Positions 1 to 8,989 of a stretch of 64,000 nucleotides of DNA are shown piece by piece. The DNA comes from CAYNRA01 sp964399465. Lineage in GTDB: Bacteria > Bacteroidota > Bacteroidia > Cytophagales > Spirosomataceae. The position numbers were made by a program, and so were the translations under genes. The stretch spans positions 1-64,000 of the forward strand of contig CAYNRA010000005.1 of NCBI GenBank assembly GCA_964399465.1, read 5' to 3'. Position 1 is the first letter of the stretch; each line of letters starts with the position of its first letter. Under the pieces are notes generated by a model that was not told where the DNA came from, searched no databases, and saw only the letters and a program-made list of their open reading frames with translations.

Positions 1-1945
1 TAGCTGATATTAAGATGGTTCGAATATTTAAAAATTGCGTCGCCATGACAATCGAAACCAAAAGAATAGCGAGTAATGTACTTTCAACCAAATTATCCAA
101 TAAATAGGCGTTTCCGCGTGTAAACACAACCCCATTTCCTGTCACGTGTGCATCAATTTGCTCTTCTTTGGGAAGCCACTCTTCTGTGGTTCTATCAAAG
201 TTAAAGATAGTATCAATTTTGGCTTGCAAGTCATCCGCCAATATTCCAAGGCGTTTCGAACCAATATCCCCGACTTGAAAACTCACGCGCGTTTGGCTGC
301 GCGTAGAATCCATGAAAGAGGCAAGTTGGTTGGAGCCACCTTCTGCCATCCCTGCATATTCTCCTAATTTTTGTAATTCAAGTGCGCCTGGCAAGGCATA
401 ATATTTGGGATCTCCACCTCGGAATCCCTGATAAATAAATTTGATTCCTTCTACGACAGAAATAGGAGAGGTAAATTCTGGATATTGGGCAAATTGGTTC
501 TGAACAGCCTTTATTTTTGCTAAAATCTGAGGGTCTAAAACACCATTCGGCGTTTTGGTATCAATAGAAACCTCGAAGGGCACAATTCCTTTGAAGTGCT
601 TTTCAATGAACTTCAAATCTCTAAATATAGGGTCGTCTTCTGGTAAATCATCTACAACATAGCCTACTGCATCTATCTGTGAAATTCCGATGACAGATAC
701 AACCAAAAGAGCAGAAATACTCCAATATAGCTTGGTTCTGTGACCATGAACAATTTTAATTACAGACTCTAAAACGGCAGATACACGTTTATTTTCCAAA
801 TGTTTGACGTGTTTCTGGCTAGGTGGTGCTAAAAATGCAAAGACACTAGGGATTAATATTAGTGAAAGTGCCCATGTACTCATGACACAAATTGAGGCCA
901 CAAGACCAAATTCCATAAGGAGGCTGCTACCTGTAAAATAAAAAACAAAGAACCCAATGAAAGTGGTCAAATTGGCAATAAATGTTGATTTTCCAACTTT
1001 TTCAATGGTTGTAGCCAATGCTGTTTTTTGATTTCTTACCTGCAAGTATTCTTCTTGGTAGCGGTTAATTAGAAAAATGGAGTTAGGAATACCAATGACG
1101 ATGATCAAAGGTGGAATAAGCCCCGTCAAAATGGTAATTTTATACCCAAACATCTGGATAAAACCGACAGACCAAATGACTGAAATTGCCACAATCAAGA
1201 CAGCGAAAAATACGATTCGTACGGAACGGAAAAACAGATAAAGAATCAATGTTGTAACCAGAAAAGCCAATCCCATGAAGAGTGCTAATTCTGTACTGAC
1301 TTTGGACATGAAGTTCGTACGAATAAAGGGCATTCCTGAATAATGAATCTCCAAGCCTGATTTTTCTCCAAACGCATCAGCAATACGTTGGATTTCGCGG
1401 GTTGTCGTAATTCTTCCTTTGCTGTTTAGTTGGGTTTGGTCAAAGGTAATTGCCATCAAGTGAGCGTTTCCTTCTTCGCTGTAAATGAAACCCTTGTAAA
1501 AAGGCAAACGAAGGATATTTTTTTGGATACTATCTACTTCAGCTTGAGTTGTTGGTCGTGTCGGAGCGAGTGGCTTAAAATCAAATTTCTTTTTTTCATC
1601 GTTCCGAACGACGTCAAAAATAGTTGTATTTGCAGCAATATTTTTAATCCCTTCAACTTTTTTGATGTCTTGCGCGAGGTTATACCAATTTTGGTAGTTC
1701 TCTAATTTATACATATTCGGGTCATCCACGGCAATAACCATGACGTTTCCGTCTTCTCCGTACGTTTTTTTGAACTTCTCATAGAGTTGAAAACTAGGGT
1801 CACTCTGAGGCAAAATTTTGGCAAGTTCGTAGGAAAGTTCCAATTGAATGGCTTTGGAGCCCATCCAAATAGTACTCAGTACGATAAAACCGATGAGGAT
1901 AATTTTGTTTGAAAGGATGAAAGAGGAAATCTTATTCCAGAACAT
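1..1945 (-). CDS. MMPL/RND-family transporter, partial (C-terminus beyond the left edge)
   Basis: This reading frame is open from the ATG at 1945 to the window edge, giving about 648 residues. The N-terminus begins MFWNKISSFILSNKIIL, a first membrane helix. A periplasmic domain of about 190 residues follows, then a block of closely spaced helices with the RND/MMPL feature of polar residues inside helices (GLIPPLIIVIGIPNSIFLINRY). A second helix near residue 380, a second periplasmic loop, and the start of another helix block at the edge complete the typical duplicated plan. Such proteins export lipids or hydrophobic compounds using the proton gradient; the substrate cannot be read here. It starts 15 bases after the meaB stop, so the two are probably cotranscribed. 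Confidence 0.85.
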   Translation of the reverse strand, partial: MFWNKISSFILSNKIILIGFIVLSTIWMGSKAIQLELSYELAKILPQSDPSFQLYEKFKKTYGEDGNVMVIAVDDPNMYKLENYQNWYNLAQDIKKVEGIKNIAANTTIFDVVRNDEKKKFDFKPLAPTRPTTQAEVDSIQKNILRLPFYKGFIYSEEGNAHLMAITFDQTQLNSKGRITTTREIQRIADAFGEKSGLEIHYSGMPFIRTNFMSKVSTELALFMGLAFLVTTLILYLFFRSVRIVFFAVLIVAISVIWSVGFIQMFGYKITILTGLIPPLIIVIGIPNSIFLINRYQEEYLQVRNQKTALATTIEKVGKSTFIANLTTFIGFFVFYFTGSSLLMEFGLVASICVMSTWALSLILIPSVFAFLAPPSQKHVKHLENKRVSAVLESVIKIVHGHRTKLYWSISALLVVSVIGISQIDAVGYVVDDLPEDDPIFRDLKFIEKHFKGIVPFEVSIDTKTPNGVLDPQILAKIKAVQNQFAQYPEFTSPISVVEGIKFIYQGFRGGDPKYYALPGALELQKLGEYAGMAEGGSNQLASFMDSTRSQTRVSFQVGDIGSKRLGILADDLQAKIDTIFNFDRTTEEWLPKEEQIDAHVTGNGVVFTRGNAYLLDNLVESTLLAILLVSIVMATQFLNIRTILISA

Positions 1946-1960
1946 TCGCTTGTCGTTTAA

Positions 1961-2956
1961 TTATAAAATAGATGATGTAGGTGTATCTAGTAGCTCGTGA
2001 ACAGCCTGAATGGGAGTAAGCTGGTCTGCAAGAACTTTTCTTTCTAAAATTTCAATTTGTTGGATTCTGCCCTCTTTTTGCATGAACTGCTGAATGAGAT
2101 AGTCATGTAAATAGGTTTTCATCCATTCTAATTTTTGTCTTCGTCGGTTATCTTCCCAAAAACCATTTTCCTGTGTTTGCTTTTGGTAAGTCAAGATAGT
2201 TTCCCAAATTTCCTCGTGTCCTGTTTTTTGTAGTGAAGAGCAAAGTAAAACAGGTGGAAACCACTGGTTTTCTTGAGGAGGGAAGAGGTGAAGGGCATTT
2301 TGGTAGTCCAAACGCGCTAGTTTCGCCTTTGTGATATTATCACCGTCTGCTTTATGAACAACTAGCGCATCCGCCATTTCCATAATTCCTTTTTTTATCC
2401 CTTGCAACTCGTCGCCTGCGCCAGCGAGAAGCAAAAGTAAGAAGAAATCAACCATATCTCGGACAGCCGTCTCCGATTGCCCTACTCCAACCGTTTCTAT
2501 CAAAATAATATCATAACCAGCAGCCTCGCACAGTAGCATAGATTCACGGGTTTTTTGAGCGACACCTCCCAATGTTTGACCGGAAGGGGAAGGGCGGACA
2601 AAGGCGTTTGGGTCATGTGATAGCACTTCCATTCGGGTTTTATCACCCATAATACTGCCTTTGGTTCGTTGACTAGTTGGGTCAATCGCAAGAACCGCGA
2701 CTTTGTGTCCTTTTTGTGTTAAATACTGCCCAAAATTCTCAATAAATGTACTCTTTCCCACGCCAGGAACGCCAGTAATACCGATGCGTACAGACTTACC
2801 ACTATATGGAAGAAGCTTTTGTACAACTTCTGAAGCCAACGTGCGGTCGCTTGGTAAAAGGCTCTCTACCAGGGTAATAGCTCGGCTAAGAATCACTCGG
2901 TTGCCTGCTAAAATGCCATCAATGTATTGGTCGGCTGCCAATCGGTGAAGAGCCAT
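1961..2956 (-). CDS. meaB: Methylmalonyl-CoA mutase-associated GTPase MeaB (ArgK/YgfD family)
   Basis: This 331-residue G3E P-loop GTPase is of normal length for the family. The Walker A motif GVPGVGKST lies at about residues 62-70, and further motifs (AIDPTS, ETVGVGQSE, VVHKADGD) follow in order. Family members chaperone adenosylcobalamin-dependent methylmalonyl-CoA mutase, guarding and reloading its cofactor, so the cell probably uses B12 in propionate or succinyl-CoA metabolism. The mutase genes are not in this window. A promoter-like sequence lies just upstream, and an MMPL transporter follows 15 bases downstream. Confidence 0.93.
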   Translation of the reverse strand: MALHRLAADQYIDGILAGNRVILSRAITLVESLLPSDRTLASEVVQKLLPYSGKSVRIGITGVPGVGKSTFIENFGQYLTQKGHKVAVLAIDPTSQRTKGSIMGDKTRMEVLSHDPNAFVRPSPSGQTLGGVAQKTRESMLLCEAAGYDIILIETVGVGQSETAVRDMVDFFLLLLLAGAGDELQGIKKGIMEMADALVVHKADGDNITKAKLARLDYQNALHLFPPQENQWFPPVLLCSSLQKTGHEEIWETILTYQKQTQENGFWEDNRRRQKLEWMKTYLHDYLIQQFMQKEGRIQQIEILERKVLADQLTPIQAVHELLDTPTSSIL

Positions 2957-2982
2957 GGTGCAAGTGAATTGATTGAATTTAA

Positions 2983-3014
2983 CAAAAATACGCTAAAATG
3001 TGCTTTTTTTCAAC
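2983..3014 (-). promoter_or_regulatory. Putative meaB promoter
   Basis: On the minus strand the sequence reads GTTG, 20 bases, TATTTTTG. The second box matches the Bacteroidota TAnnTTTG element exactly and the first keeps TTG of TTTG. The predicted start of transcription is about 20 bases before the meaB ATG. Confidence 0.45.
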
Positions 3015-3037
3015 GAATACTTTTGTCTTTAATCGAG

Positions 3038-3730
3038 TCAATTACTCAGGAAAGAAGCAGCTAATATCAAATCTTCTGGAGTCGTTATTTTTAGATTGGT
3101 ATATTCACCTAAAACAAGGGATATGGGATGTCCCCAAGCTTCAACTACGCTCGCGCAGTCTGTAAAAGTGGCTTGTTCTTCTTGTGAAAAAGCTTGTTTC
3201 ATCAATTCATAGTGAAAAACTTGTGGAGTTTGCATCAACTGTATGGTCTCTCGTGGAATAGACTGGTTTGTTCCGTCATTATTAACGAGTCTTGGCGTGT
3301 CTTTTAACGGAACAGCAACTGCTGCTGCTTTGGTATTTTTCGCCTCTTCGAGAACACGATCAATCAAATTGGTTGATAATAAAGGTCTTACGCCATCATG
3401 TACAAGTACAAGGGAGTCGGGTGTTGCATCTTGGATGGATTTTAGACCGTTTTTAACAGATTGGAAACGGGTTGCCCCACCTTCTACTATTGTTACTTTT
3501 TGCTTTAATTCTACTTGTATCTCCTTTGGGAAAGTAGCAGTTAATTCATTCCAATAGCTGATTTGTTCTTTCGGAAGTACGAGAATAATGCTGTTCTCTT
3601 CTATTTTTATGAACTTGTGAATGGTGTGCAAAAGAATGGGAATGCCCTTCAATACAATAAATTGTTTGGGGATATCAGACTGCATGCGACTCCCGCTGCC
3701 GCCAGCAACGAGAATGGTATAATGTTTCAT
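3038..3730 (-). CDS. ispD: 2-C-methyl-D-erythritol 4-phosphate cytidylyltransferase IspD
   Basis: The 231-residue product transfers CMP to methylerythritol phosphate, the third step of the MEP isoprenoid route. The nucleotide-binding signature LVAGGSGSRM followed by PKQF is at residues 7-20, and the VHDGVRPL loop sits mid-protein. The frame is open to an earlier ATG at 3763, but that start lies inside the queA terminator hairpin. The ATG at 3730, which starts MKHYTILVAGG, fits the family and falls just after the terminator, so it was chosen. Together with crtY and idi in this window it supports carotenoid synthesis. Confidence 0.93.
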   Translation of the reverse strand: MKHYTILVAGGSGSRMQSDIPKQFIVLKGIPILLHTIHKFIKIEENSIILVLPKEQISYWNELTATFPKEIQVELKQKVTIVEGGATRFQSVKNGLKSIQDATPDSLVLVHDGVRPLLSTNLIDRVLEEAKNTKAAAVAVPLKDTPRLVNNDGTNQSIPRETIQLMQTPQVFHYELMKQAFSQEEQATFTDCASVVEAWGHPISLVLGEYTNLKITTPEDLILAASFLSN

Positions 3731-3741
3731 AAATTGGTATG

Positions 3742-3770
3742 AAAAAAGCCTACTTGTATGCAAGTAGGCT
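3742..3770 (-). terminator. Rho-independent terminator after queA
   Basis: A perfect 10-bp stem (AGCCTACTTG with CAAGTAGGCT, four-base loop) is followed on the minus strand by a run of T. It begins 7 bases after the queA stop and ends just before the ispD start. Confidence 0.9.
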
Positions 3771-3776
3771 CGTTGG

Positions 3777-4829
3777 TTAGATAATCAGCATGGCATCACC
3801 ATACGTGAAAAATTTATATTTTTCTTTAATAGCAATTTCATACGCCTTCATAACTAGGTCGTATCCTCCGAATGCTGTTTTTGTCATGAGTAAGATAGAC
3901 TCTGGCAAGTGAAAGTTTGAAAGAAGTGCATTGGCGATTTTAAAATCATGTGGAGGGAAGATGAATTTATCCGTCCAAGCATTATCAACAGGTTTCAAGC
4001 GAGAGTTTGCTGAAACGGAAGATTCCAAAGCTTTTAGTGCAGTTGTTCCAATAGAACAAACACGTTTTCCACCATCTAGCGCATTGTTTACGATGTCGCA
4101 CGTATTTTGCTGAATGAAGTAATTCTCAGAATCAGTTTTGTGTTTCGTCAAATCTTCTACATCAACTTGTCTGAAAGTACCAATGCCAATGTGTAGGGTA
4201 ACGGGTGCAAAAGTAGAGCCGTTGATTTCCATTCTCCGAACGATGTTTTTGGTAAAGTGCATACCTGCTGTAGGAGCTGCAACTGCGCCTTCGTGTTCGG
4301 CAAAAATAGTCTGAAAACGCTCTCTATCAAGCTCGTTTACTTCCCGTGTGATAATGTCAGTTGGGAGTGGCGTTTCACCAAGTTCGTAAATGGTTTGCAT
4401 CATCTGCTCGTGGTTTCCATCGAATAAAAACCGAATCGTACGACCACGAGAAGTAGTATTGTCAATGACTTCTGCTACTAAATCACTATCTCCAAAATAT
4501 AATTTGTTTCCCACTCTGATTTTACGGGCAGGATCGACTAAAACATCCCAAAGACGCATATCTCTGTTCAATTCTCTCAACAGAAAAACTTCAATTTTAG
4601 CTCCTGTTTTTTCTTTGGAACCGTACAAACGAGCAGGAAATACTTTTGTGTTATTCATCACCATGACATCCCCTTCACCAAAGTAGGAAACGATGTCGCG
4701 AAACATTTTATGTTCAATTTCACCTGTGGCTCTGTTGACAACCATCATCCGGTTTTCATCACGTTCAGGACTTGGGTGCATTGCGATTAGGCTTTGCGGA
4801 AGATCAAATTTAAAGGCTGATAGCTTCAT
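3777..4829 (-). CDS. queA: S-adenosylmethionine:tRNA ribosyltransferase-isomerase QueA
   Basis: The 350-residue product makes epoxyqueuosine in tRNA by moving the ribosyl part of S-adenosylmethionine onto the preQ1 base. It starts MKLSAFKFDLPQSLIA and contains family motifs MVMNNTKVFPARL, PTAGMHFT and TLHIGIGTF in order. Length is normal for the family. It is a single transcription unit, with a promoter match 20 bases upstream and a strong terminator directly after the stop. Confidence 0.95.
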   Translation of the reverse strand: MKLSAFKFDLPQSLIAMHPSPERDENRMMVVNRATGEIEHKMFRDIVSYFGEGDVMVMNNTKVFPARLYGSKEKTGAKIEVFLLRELNRDMRLWDVLVDPARKIRVGNKLYFGDSDLVAEVIDNTTSRGRTIRFLFDGNHEQMMQTIYELGETPLPTDIITREVNELDRERFQTIFAEHEGAVAAPTAGMHFTKNIVRRMEINGSTFAPVTLHIGIGTFRQVDVEDLTKHKTDSENYFIQQNTCDIVNNALDGGKRVCSIGTTALKALESSVSANSRLKPVDNAWTDKFIFPPHDFKIANALLSNFHLPESILLMTKTAFGGYDLVMKAYEIAIKEKYKFFTYGDAMLII

Positions 4830-4848
4830 TTAAACGAATTTAATTTCA

Positions 4849-4880
4849 CAAATGTACGAAATACGAATAGGGGTTGTCAA
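4849..4880 (-). promoter_or_regulatory. Putative queA promoter
   Basis: On the minus strand: TTG, 21 bases, TACATTTG. The downstream box is an exact TAnnTTTG match and sits about 20 bases before the queA start codon. Confidence 0.5.
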
Positions 4881-4966
4881 GTTTATGAATTAATAATAAG
4901 GTATTTACTATCAATTTGTTATAATACATCGTATTTGAAGAATAAAACGGCGCTTTCTGCTTATTT

Positions 4967-5761
4967 TCAAGCAAGATATATTTTTCCTTCCATGTATAAT
5001 TTGGCATTGCCCTGAATAAAGACGCGGTTTTCTGTTTTTTCAAGTGTCAAAATGCCCGTTCTTTTCGAAATTTGTTTAGCAATGAATGTATTTTTTTGCC
5101 ATTTTTCTGACCAATACGTAACAAGTGAGGTATGCGCTGAGCCTGTCACGGGGTCTTCCGAAACCCCCACTTGTGGAGCAAAAAAGCGGGAAACAAAATC
5201 AATTCCTTCTTCTGAACTAGGCGCAGTACAAATGATTCCTCGGCAATCTATTTGTTCTAATAGACTCATGTTTGGTTTCAATTGGGCTACATCTTCTTGC
5301 GTTTCGAATACGACAAGTACATCTTTTCCGGCTGTTCGAATTTCTTTAAATGGAGTGTAATTCAGTGCTTTTGCTACTTCTTCTTTGTAATGAGTAGTGG
5401 ATGTTGTTTGCGTTTGCGGGAAGTCCATTTGAAGTAAATTTCCTACTTTCTGAACGCGCAGTTCGCCACTTCTTGTGTAGAATGTGAGTACTTCATTCGG
5501 ATAATCATAGATAAAAAAAAGAACATACGCGGCGGCGAGTGTGGCGTGTCCGCAAAGGTCAACTTCGGCTACTGGCGTAAACCAACGCAGCCGATAACCT
5601 TCGTTCTCTTCCACGTAAAAAGCAGTTTCAGATAAATTATTTTCAGCCGCGATTTTCTGTAAATAGGCATCTGGAATCCATGTTTTCAAAGGAACAACCG
5701 CGGCCGGATTACCACCGAATACATCGTTTGTGAATGCATCAATTTGATAAATTTGAAACAT
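4967..5761 (-). CDS. PhzF-family isomerase/epimerase-like protein
   Basis: The 264-residue product has the PhzF fold signatures: MFQIYQIDAFT at the start, a catalytic glutamate in NNLSETAFY (E45), DLCGHATLA near residue 68, and DPVTGSAH near the C-terminus. PhzF relatives catalyse isomerisation or proton shuffling of small metabolites; the substrate is unknown. The frame extends upstream to 5830, but residues before MFQIYQ are not family-like and would overlap gldF, so the ATG at 5761 was chosen. It begins 11 bases after the gldF stop and is probably cotranscribed with it. Confidence 0.88.
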   Translation of the reverse strand: MFQIYQIDAFTNDVFGGNPAAVVPLKTWIPDAYLQKIAAENNLSETAFYVEENEGYRLRWFTPVAEVDLCGHATLAAAYVLFFIYDYPNEVLTFYTRSGELRVQKVGNLLQMDFPQTQTTSTTHYKEEVAKALNYTPFKEIRTAGKDVLVVFETQEDVAQLKPNMSLLEQIDCRGIICTAPSSEEGIDFVSRFFAPQVGVSEDPVTGSAHTSLVTYWSEKWQKNTFIAKQISKRTGILTLEKTENRVFIQGNAKLYMEGKIYLA

Positions 5762-5772
5762 AAAAGACGTTT

Positions 5773-6498
5773 TTATTGTGTTTTTTGAATGACGATATAC
5801 CGCGTGAAAAGGAGACAGGAGACCAACCAAGAAGCAAAATATACGATGTTCCTTGTGTCAATCACGCCTCTACTTAGTGCGTCATAATGGAATTGTAAAC
5901 TTAGTAACTCCAAGGAAGAAAAAAGCGTTCCACGTGTCAGCAGAGCTAATTGCAACAAACCATCGTAAAAGAAATAACTTACTAGAGCTGCCAAAATAAA
6001 CGCAACAATTTGGTTATTTGTCACGGCAGAACAAAGAAGCCCGATTCCTGTGAATACTCCACCCAAGACAAATACGCCAAATAATGAGCCAAAAAAGCCA
6101 GCAGTATCGATGTTTCCTACGGGGCTACCGAGCTGATAGGCGGCATAATAGTATAGAAAAAAAGGTAAAAGAGACAATCCGACTAACAGCCAAGAAGCGA
6201 AGAATTTACCGTTGATAATTTGCCAAGAGGTGAGTGGTTTCGTTTTGATTAATTCAATCGTACCCGTTCTGTATTCTTCTGATAAAGAACGCATGGTTAT
6301 GGCTGGAATCAGGAATAGAAATAGATAGGGGGCGAAGGAAAAAAGGACAGACAAATCATTGAATCCATAATCAAAAAGGGACGTATCAGGAAGTACCCAA
6401 CCAATCAGACCCATAAAAACAAAAAAGGTGGCCAATACGAGATAAGCCACTAAAGAATTAAAAAAACTATTTATTTCTTTCTTGAAAATTGCATACAT
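5773..6498 (-). CDS. gldF: Gliding motility-associated ABC transporter permease GldF
   Basis: The 241-residue ABC-2 type permease has about six hydrophobic helices. The cytoplasmic loop RSLSEEYRTGTIELIKTKPLT and an early helix-loop-helix match GldF of gliding Bacteroidota, where GldF works with ATPase GldA and auxiliary protein GldG. Here the next gene downstream is a PhzF-family gene; no gldG is adjacent. Spacing of 14 bases from the upstream DUF4199 gene suggests one transcript. A related generic ABC-2 permease is an alternative call. Confidence 0.8.
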   Translation of the reverse strand: MYAIFKKEINSFFNSLVAYLVLATFFVFMGLIGWVLPDTSLFDYGFNDLSVLFSFAPYLFLFLIPAITMRSLSEEYRTGTIELIKTKPLTSWQIINGKFFASWLLVGLSLLPFFLYYYAAYQLGSPVGNIDTAGFFGSLFGVFVLGGVFTGIGLLCSAVTNNQIVAFILAALVSYFFYDGLLQLALLTRGTLFSSLELLSLQFHYDALSRGVIDTRNIVYFASWLVSCLLFTRYIVIQKTQ

Positions 6499-6512
6499 AG
6501 TTAAAAGTGAGA

Positions 6513-7028
6513 TTAGTAATCCAATGCCGGCTTGTTTTTCTTCATAACTGCAGAAACAACAAGTGAAAGGAGAAAACCTACAAATAAAACACCAATGACT
6601 CCAAAAAGAAAGGTAAGCCCAGGTGAGCTAAATTTCTCAAATGTTTCGATTGCTTTCTCAATTGACTCATCGGGTAATCCTTGTTCTTCCAATTTTTCGA
6701 CTTGAAAATCAAGCATTTGCGAACGAAATGTCGTATCTATGAATTGCATGTAAATATTTCCATAACCAGCACTAAGAATGCCAGTAATCGCGCTGATAAA
6801 CATGCCAATTCCCAGTCCCTGTCCGTAGGTCATATACCCGTTGTTACTTTCCTTGTATTCTTTCATACTCAGTACGAAAGCACCCACCAAGATGAGATAG
6901 GTGATGCTTGTCAGCCAAGTGATTTTCCATGCTCCTGTTACATACAAGATAGTCATGAAAACAATTGAGGCAATTCCTGCGATAAGGCCCCATTTCAAGG
7001 AAACTTTAGTAGTTGTAATTTGTTCCAT
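6513..7028 (-). CDS. DUF4199-family membrane protein
   Basis: The 171-residue protein has four hydrophobic segments: two in the first 55 residues, one near 75-95 and one near 140-160. A polar amphipathic stretch lies between the last two and carries a charged helix (FQVEKLEEQGLPDESIEKAI). This pattern is that of DUF4199 proteins, common and uncharacterised in Bacteroidota. A second, divergent member lies at 7128-7640. No enzymatic motif is seen. It lies 14 bases upstream of gldF and is likely in the same operon. Confidence 0.75.
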   Translation of the reverse strand: MEQITTTKVSLKWGLIAGIASIVFMTILYVTGAWKITWLTSITYLILVGAFVLSMKEYKESNNGYMTYGQGLGIGMFISAITGILSAGYGNIYMQFIDTTFRSQMLDFQVEKLEEQGLPDESIEKAIETFEKFSSPGLTFLFGVIGVLFVGFLLSLVVSAVMKKNKPALDY

Positions 7029-7127
7029 TTTTTAATTCAAGTAAGGTTAATATCTGTGAATTTAACCAAAATTTCCAGAAATACAATTGTAGCTTTTGAT
7101 AGTCGGTCAATAAAGCCGACAACCGAC

Positions 7128-7640
7128 TTATTCAGGTCGTTTTTTACGAAAAACCATACCCAATAAAGTAATTCCTACAATAGCAACTTGCTTAAACATA
7201 AGCTCATCCAGGAATAATTGATACGGTTTTACGTTTGTTAAGGCTTTCATTTGGGCAGCATACATTTCCTCGTTTAGGATTTTGTCAAACGTTTCTCGTT
7301 GATCACGGAGAAGCTGTTGCCCTTGTGTCATCCAAGTTTGCAGTGGGGTTTGGTCAATCCACTGAATAAAAATGAATAACAAAAGCCCACTTGTGAGTGC
7401 CGCGAAAATATTGGTTAAAAATCCGATGGAAAATGCTTGGTAGAAATGAATGAATCCACCGTTTGATTTTTTCAAATACCACATCGATAACCCTACGAAG
7501 AGTAAGTTGAAACCTACATCTGGTCTTCTTTTGGCGAGCGGGTTGTCTGTTAAAAAATACAAGCCGATGAAAAAAAGGAAGCCAATTACTCCAGCAAGAA
7601 GCCCGAATACCAGAGATTGGCGAATTATTTTGTTTTTCAT
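7128..7640 (-). CDS. DUF4199-family membrane protein (second copy)
   Basis: The 170-residue protein has the same four-helix arrangement as its neighbour at 6513-7028: paired N-terminal helices, a third helix near residues 70-90, a charged segment of about 45 residues and a final helix before a basic tail (RKKRPE). Identity between the two copies is low, suggesting an old duplication. Its ATG overlaps the stop codon of the dihydroorotase-like gene (ATGA), indicating translational coupling. Function is unknown. Confidence 0.72.
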   Translation of the reverse strand: MKNKIIRQSLVFGLLAGVIGFLFFIGLYFLTDNPLAKRRPDVGFNLLFVGLSMWYLKKSNGGFIHFYQAFSIGFLTNIFAALTSGLLLFIFIQWIDQTPLQTWMTQGQQLLRDQRETFDKILNEEMYAAQMKALTNVKPYQLFLDELMFKQVAIVGITLLGMVFRKKRPE

Positions 7641-8920
7641 GTCGGTAGATTTGTTTGGTTTTTATGAATCACGCCAAGTACTTTGCCCTTCAAGGTTTGC
7701 CCGATATACGGTGAATTTTTTGATTTTGATAAGATTTGTTCCTCTGTAAATACATACGAACTTTCTGGTTCAAAAAGGGTCAAATGTGCCGATGCTCCAA
7801 CTTCAATTTTAGGAATTGGCTGGCGTAGAATACGACGAGGTCCATCTGTAAGTAGGTGAATGATTTTATCTAACGGAAGTTCGCCTAATGTTTGAAGTGC
7901 TGAAAATGCTGTTTGTAACCCAATAATACCACTTTCTGCCTGGTCAAATTCTAGTTTTTTAGCCTCTTCATCTTGTGGATGGTGGTCAGATACAACAGCG
8001 TCTATGGTTCCATCAAGTAAACCATTCAAAAGAGCTAATCTGTCATTTTCTGAACGGAACGGAGGGTTTACTTTTAGATTTGTATCAAAATCAAAGAGAT
8101 TTTCATCAATGAAAGAAAGCTGATGTGCGGCAATGTCACAGCTAATAGGCAAGCCTTTTTTCTTGGCTTCACGGATAAGTTGGACACCCTCAGCCGTTGA
8201 TATAGTAGAAAAGTGCAGAATGGGTAGGTCAGAAGAAAGATTTGCGTATTCGAGTAATTTCAAATCACGTAGTAACATCAATTCTTCGGCGGCATTCGGA
8301 ATGCCTTTCATGCCCAGAAGCGTACTTGTGATTCCTTCGTGCATTTGCCCGAAAAGACTCAAAGACGCCTCTGTGGGCTGATTCATCAACAGTTTTCCTG
8401 TTGGATATAAATACTGAAGTGTTTTTAGAAAAATATCTGCATTCCAAAGAGGAAGATGTCCGTCTGAAAACGCAACAGCTCCTGCTTTGTTCAGATCCAA
8501 CATCTCTGTAAAATCAGTCCCTTTGGTATCTTTTGTAACTGCAGCTATAGGCAATAAGTCAACGAGACTTTGTGTATTGAAATAGTTAAAAAGGGCAATA
8601 CTTTGTTTATTTTGGACAACAGGGGTGGTATTTGGTAATACAGCTACTTGGGTAAAACCACCTGCTGCTGCTGCCTTAGTGAGCGACTGAAAGTCCTCAA
8701 CGGACTCATGTCCAGGCTCTTTAGATGTCGCACGTAAATCTAGCCATCCCGTAGAAATATGCAATTGATTACCTTTTATAATGTGCGTGTTTAAAGGTAA
8801 CGTATCAAGAAAAGAACCGATTTGAGCAATTTGCCCGTTTTGAATAAATACATCGAGCACCTGTCCGTGGTAAGGAGAACTAGGACAAACGATTCGGGCT
8901 TGATGAATGAGAATATCCAT
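7637..8920 (-). CDS. Dihydroorotase-like amidohydrolase, metal site apparently lost
   Basis: The 427-residue protein follows the type I dihydroorotase fold throughout: N-terminal beta sandwich, a TIM-barrel entry at residue 60, PNTTPV, LHFST, and a late SDHHPQ segment. The barrel entry normally reads D-x-H-x-H-x-R-x-P-G; here it is DLRATSKEPG (61-70), so both zinc-binding histidines are Arg63 and Thr65. The usual double histidine in the PHHL segment is AHQL. It is probably not a normal hydrolase. Known precedents are inactive dihydroorotase partners that scaffold aspartate transcarbamoylase, so a structural role in pyrimidine synthesis is one inference. Confidence 0.8.
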   Translation of the reverse strand: MDILIHQARIVCPSSPYHGQVLDVFIQNGQIAQIGSFLDTLPLNTHIIKGNQLHISTGWLDLRATSKEPGHESVEDFQSLTKAAAAGGFTQVAVLPNTTPVVQNKQSIALFNYFNTQSLVDLLPIAAVTKDTKGTDFTEMLDLNKAGAVAFSDGHLPLWNADIFLKTLQYLYPTGKLLMNQPTEASLSLFGQMHEGITSTLLGMKGIPNAAEELMLLRDLKLLEYANLSSDLPILHFSTISTAEGVQLIREAKKKGLPISCDIAAHQLSFIDENLFDFDTNLKVNPPFRSENDRLALLNGLLDGTIDAVVSDHHPQDEEAKKLEFDQAESGIIGLQTAFSALQTLGELPLDKIIHLLTDGPRRILRQPIPKIEVGASAHLTLFEPESSYVFTEEQILSKSKNSPYIGQTLKGKVLGVIHKNQTNLPT

Positions 8921-8957
8921 GCGTTTGTTACGAATAAAATAAGTGAGGTAGAGATAT

Positions 8958-8980
8958 AAAAAAAAAGCCCTATCTGGGCT
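8958..8980 (-). terminator. Terminator after gcvH
   Basis: Stem AGCCC/GGGCT with a five-base loop, followed on the minus strand by eight or more T. It starts 9 bases after the gcvH stop. Confidence 0.75.
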
Positions 8981-8989
8981 CTTTATATT

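Noticed and set aside
6513..7640. The two DUF4199 genes as a recent tandem duplication
   Set aside because: They share topology but little sequence identity, so they are old paralogues.
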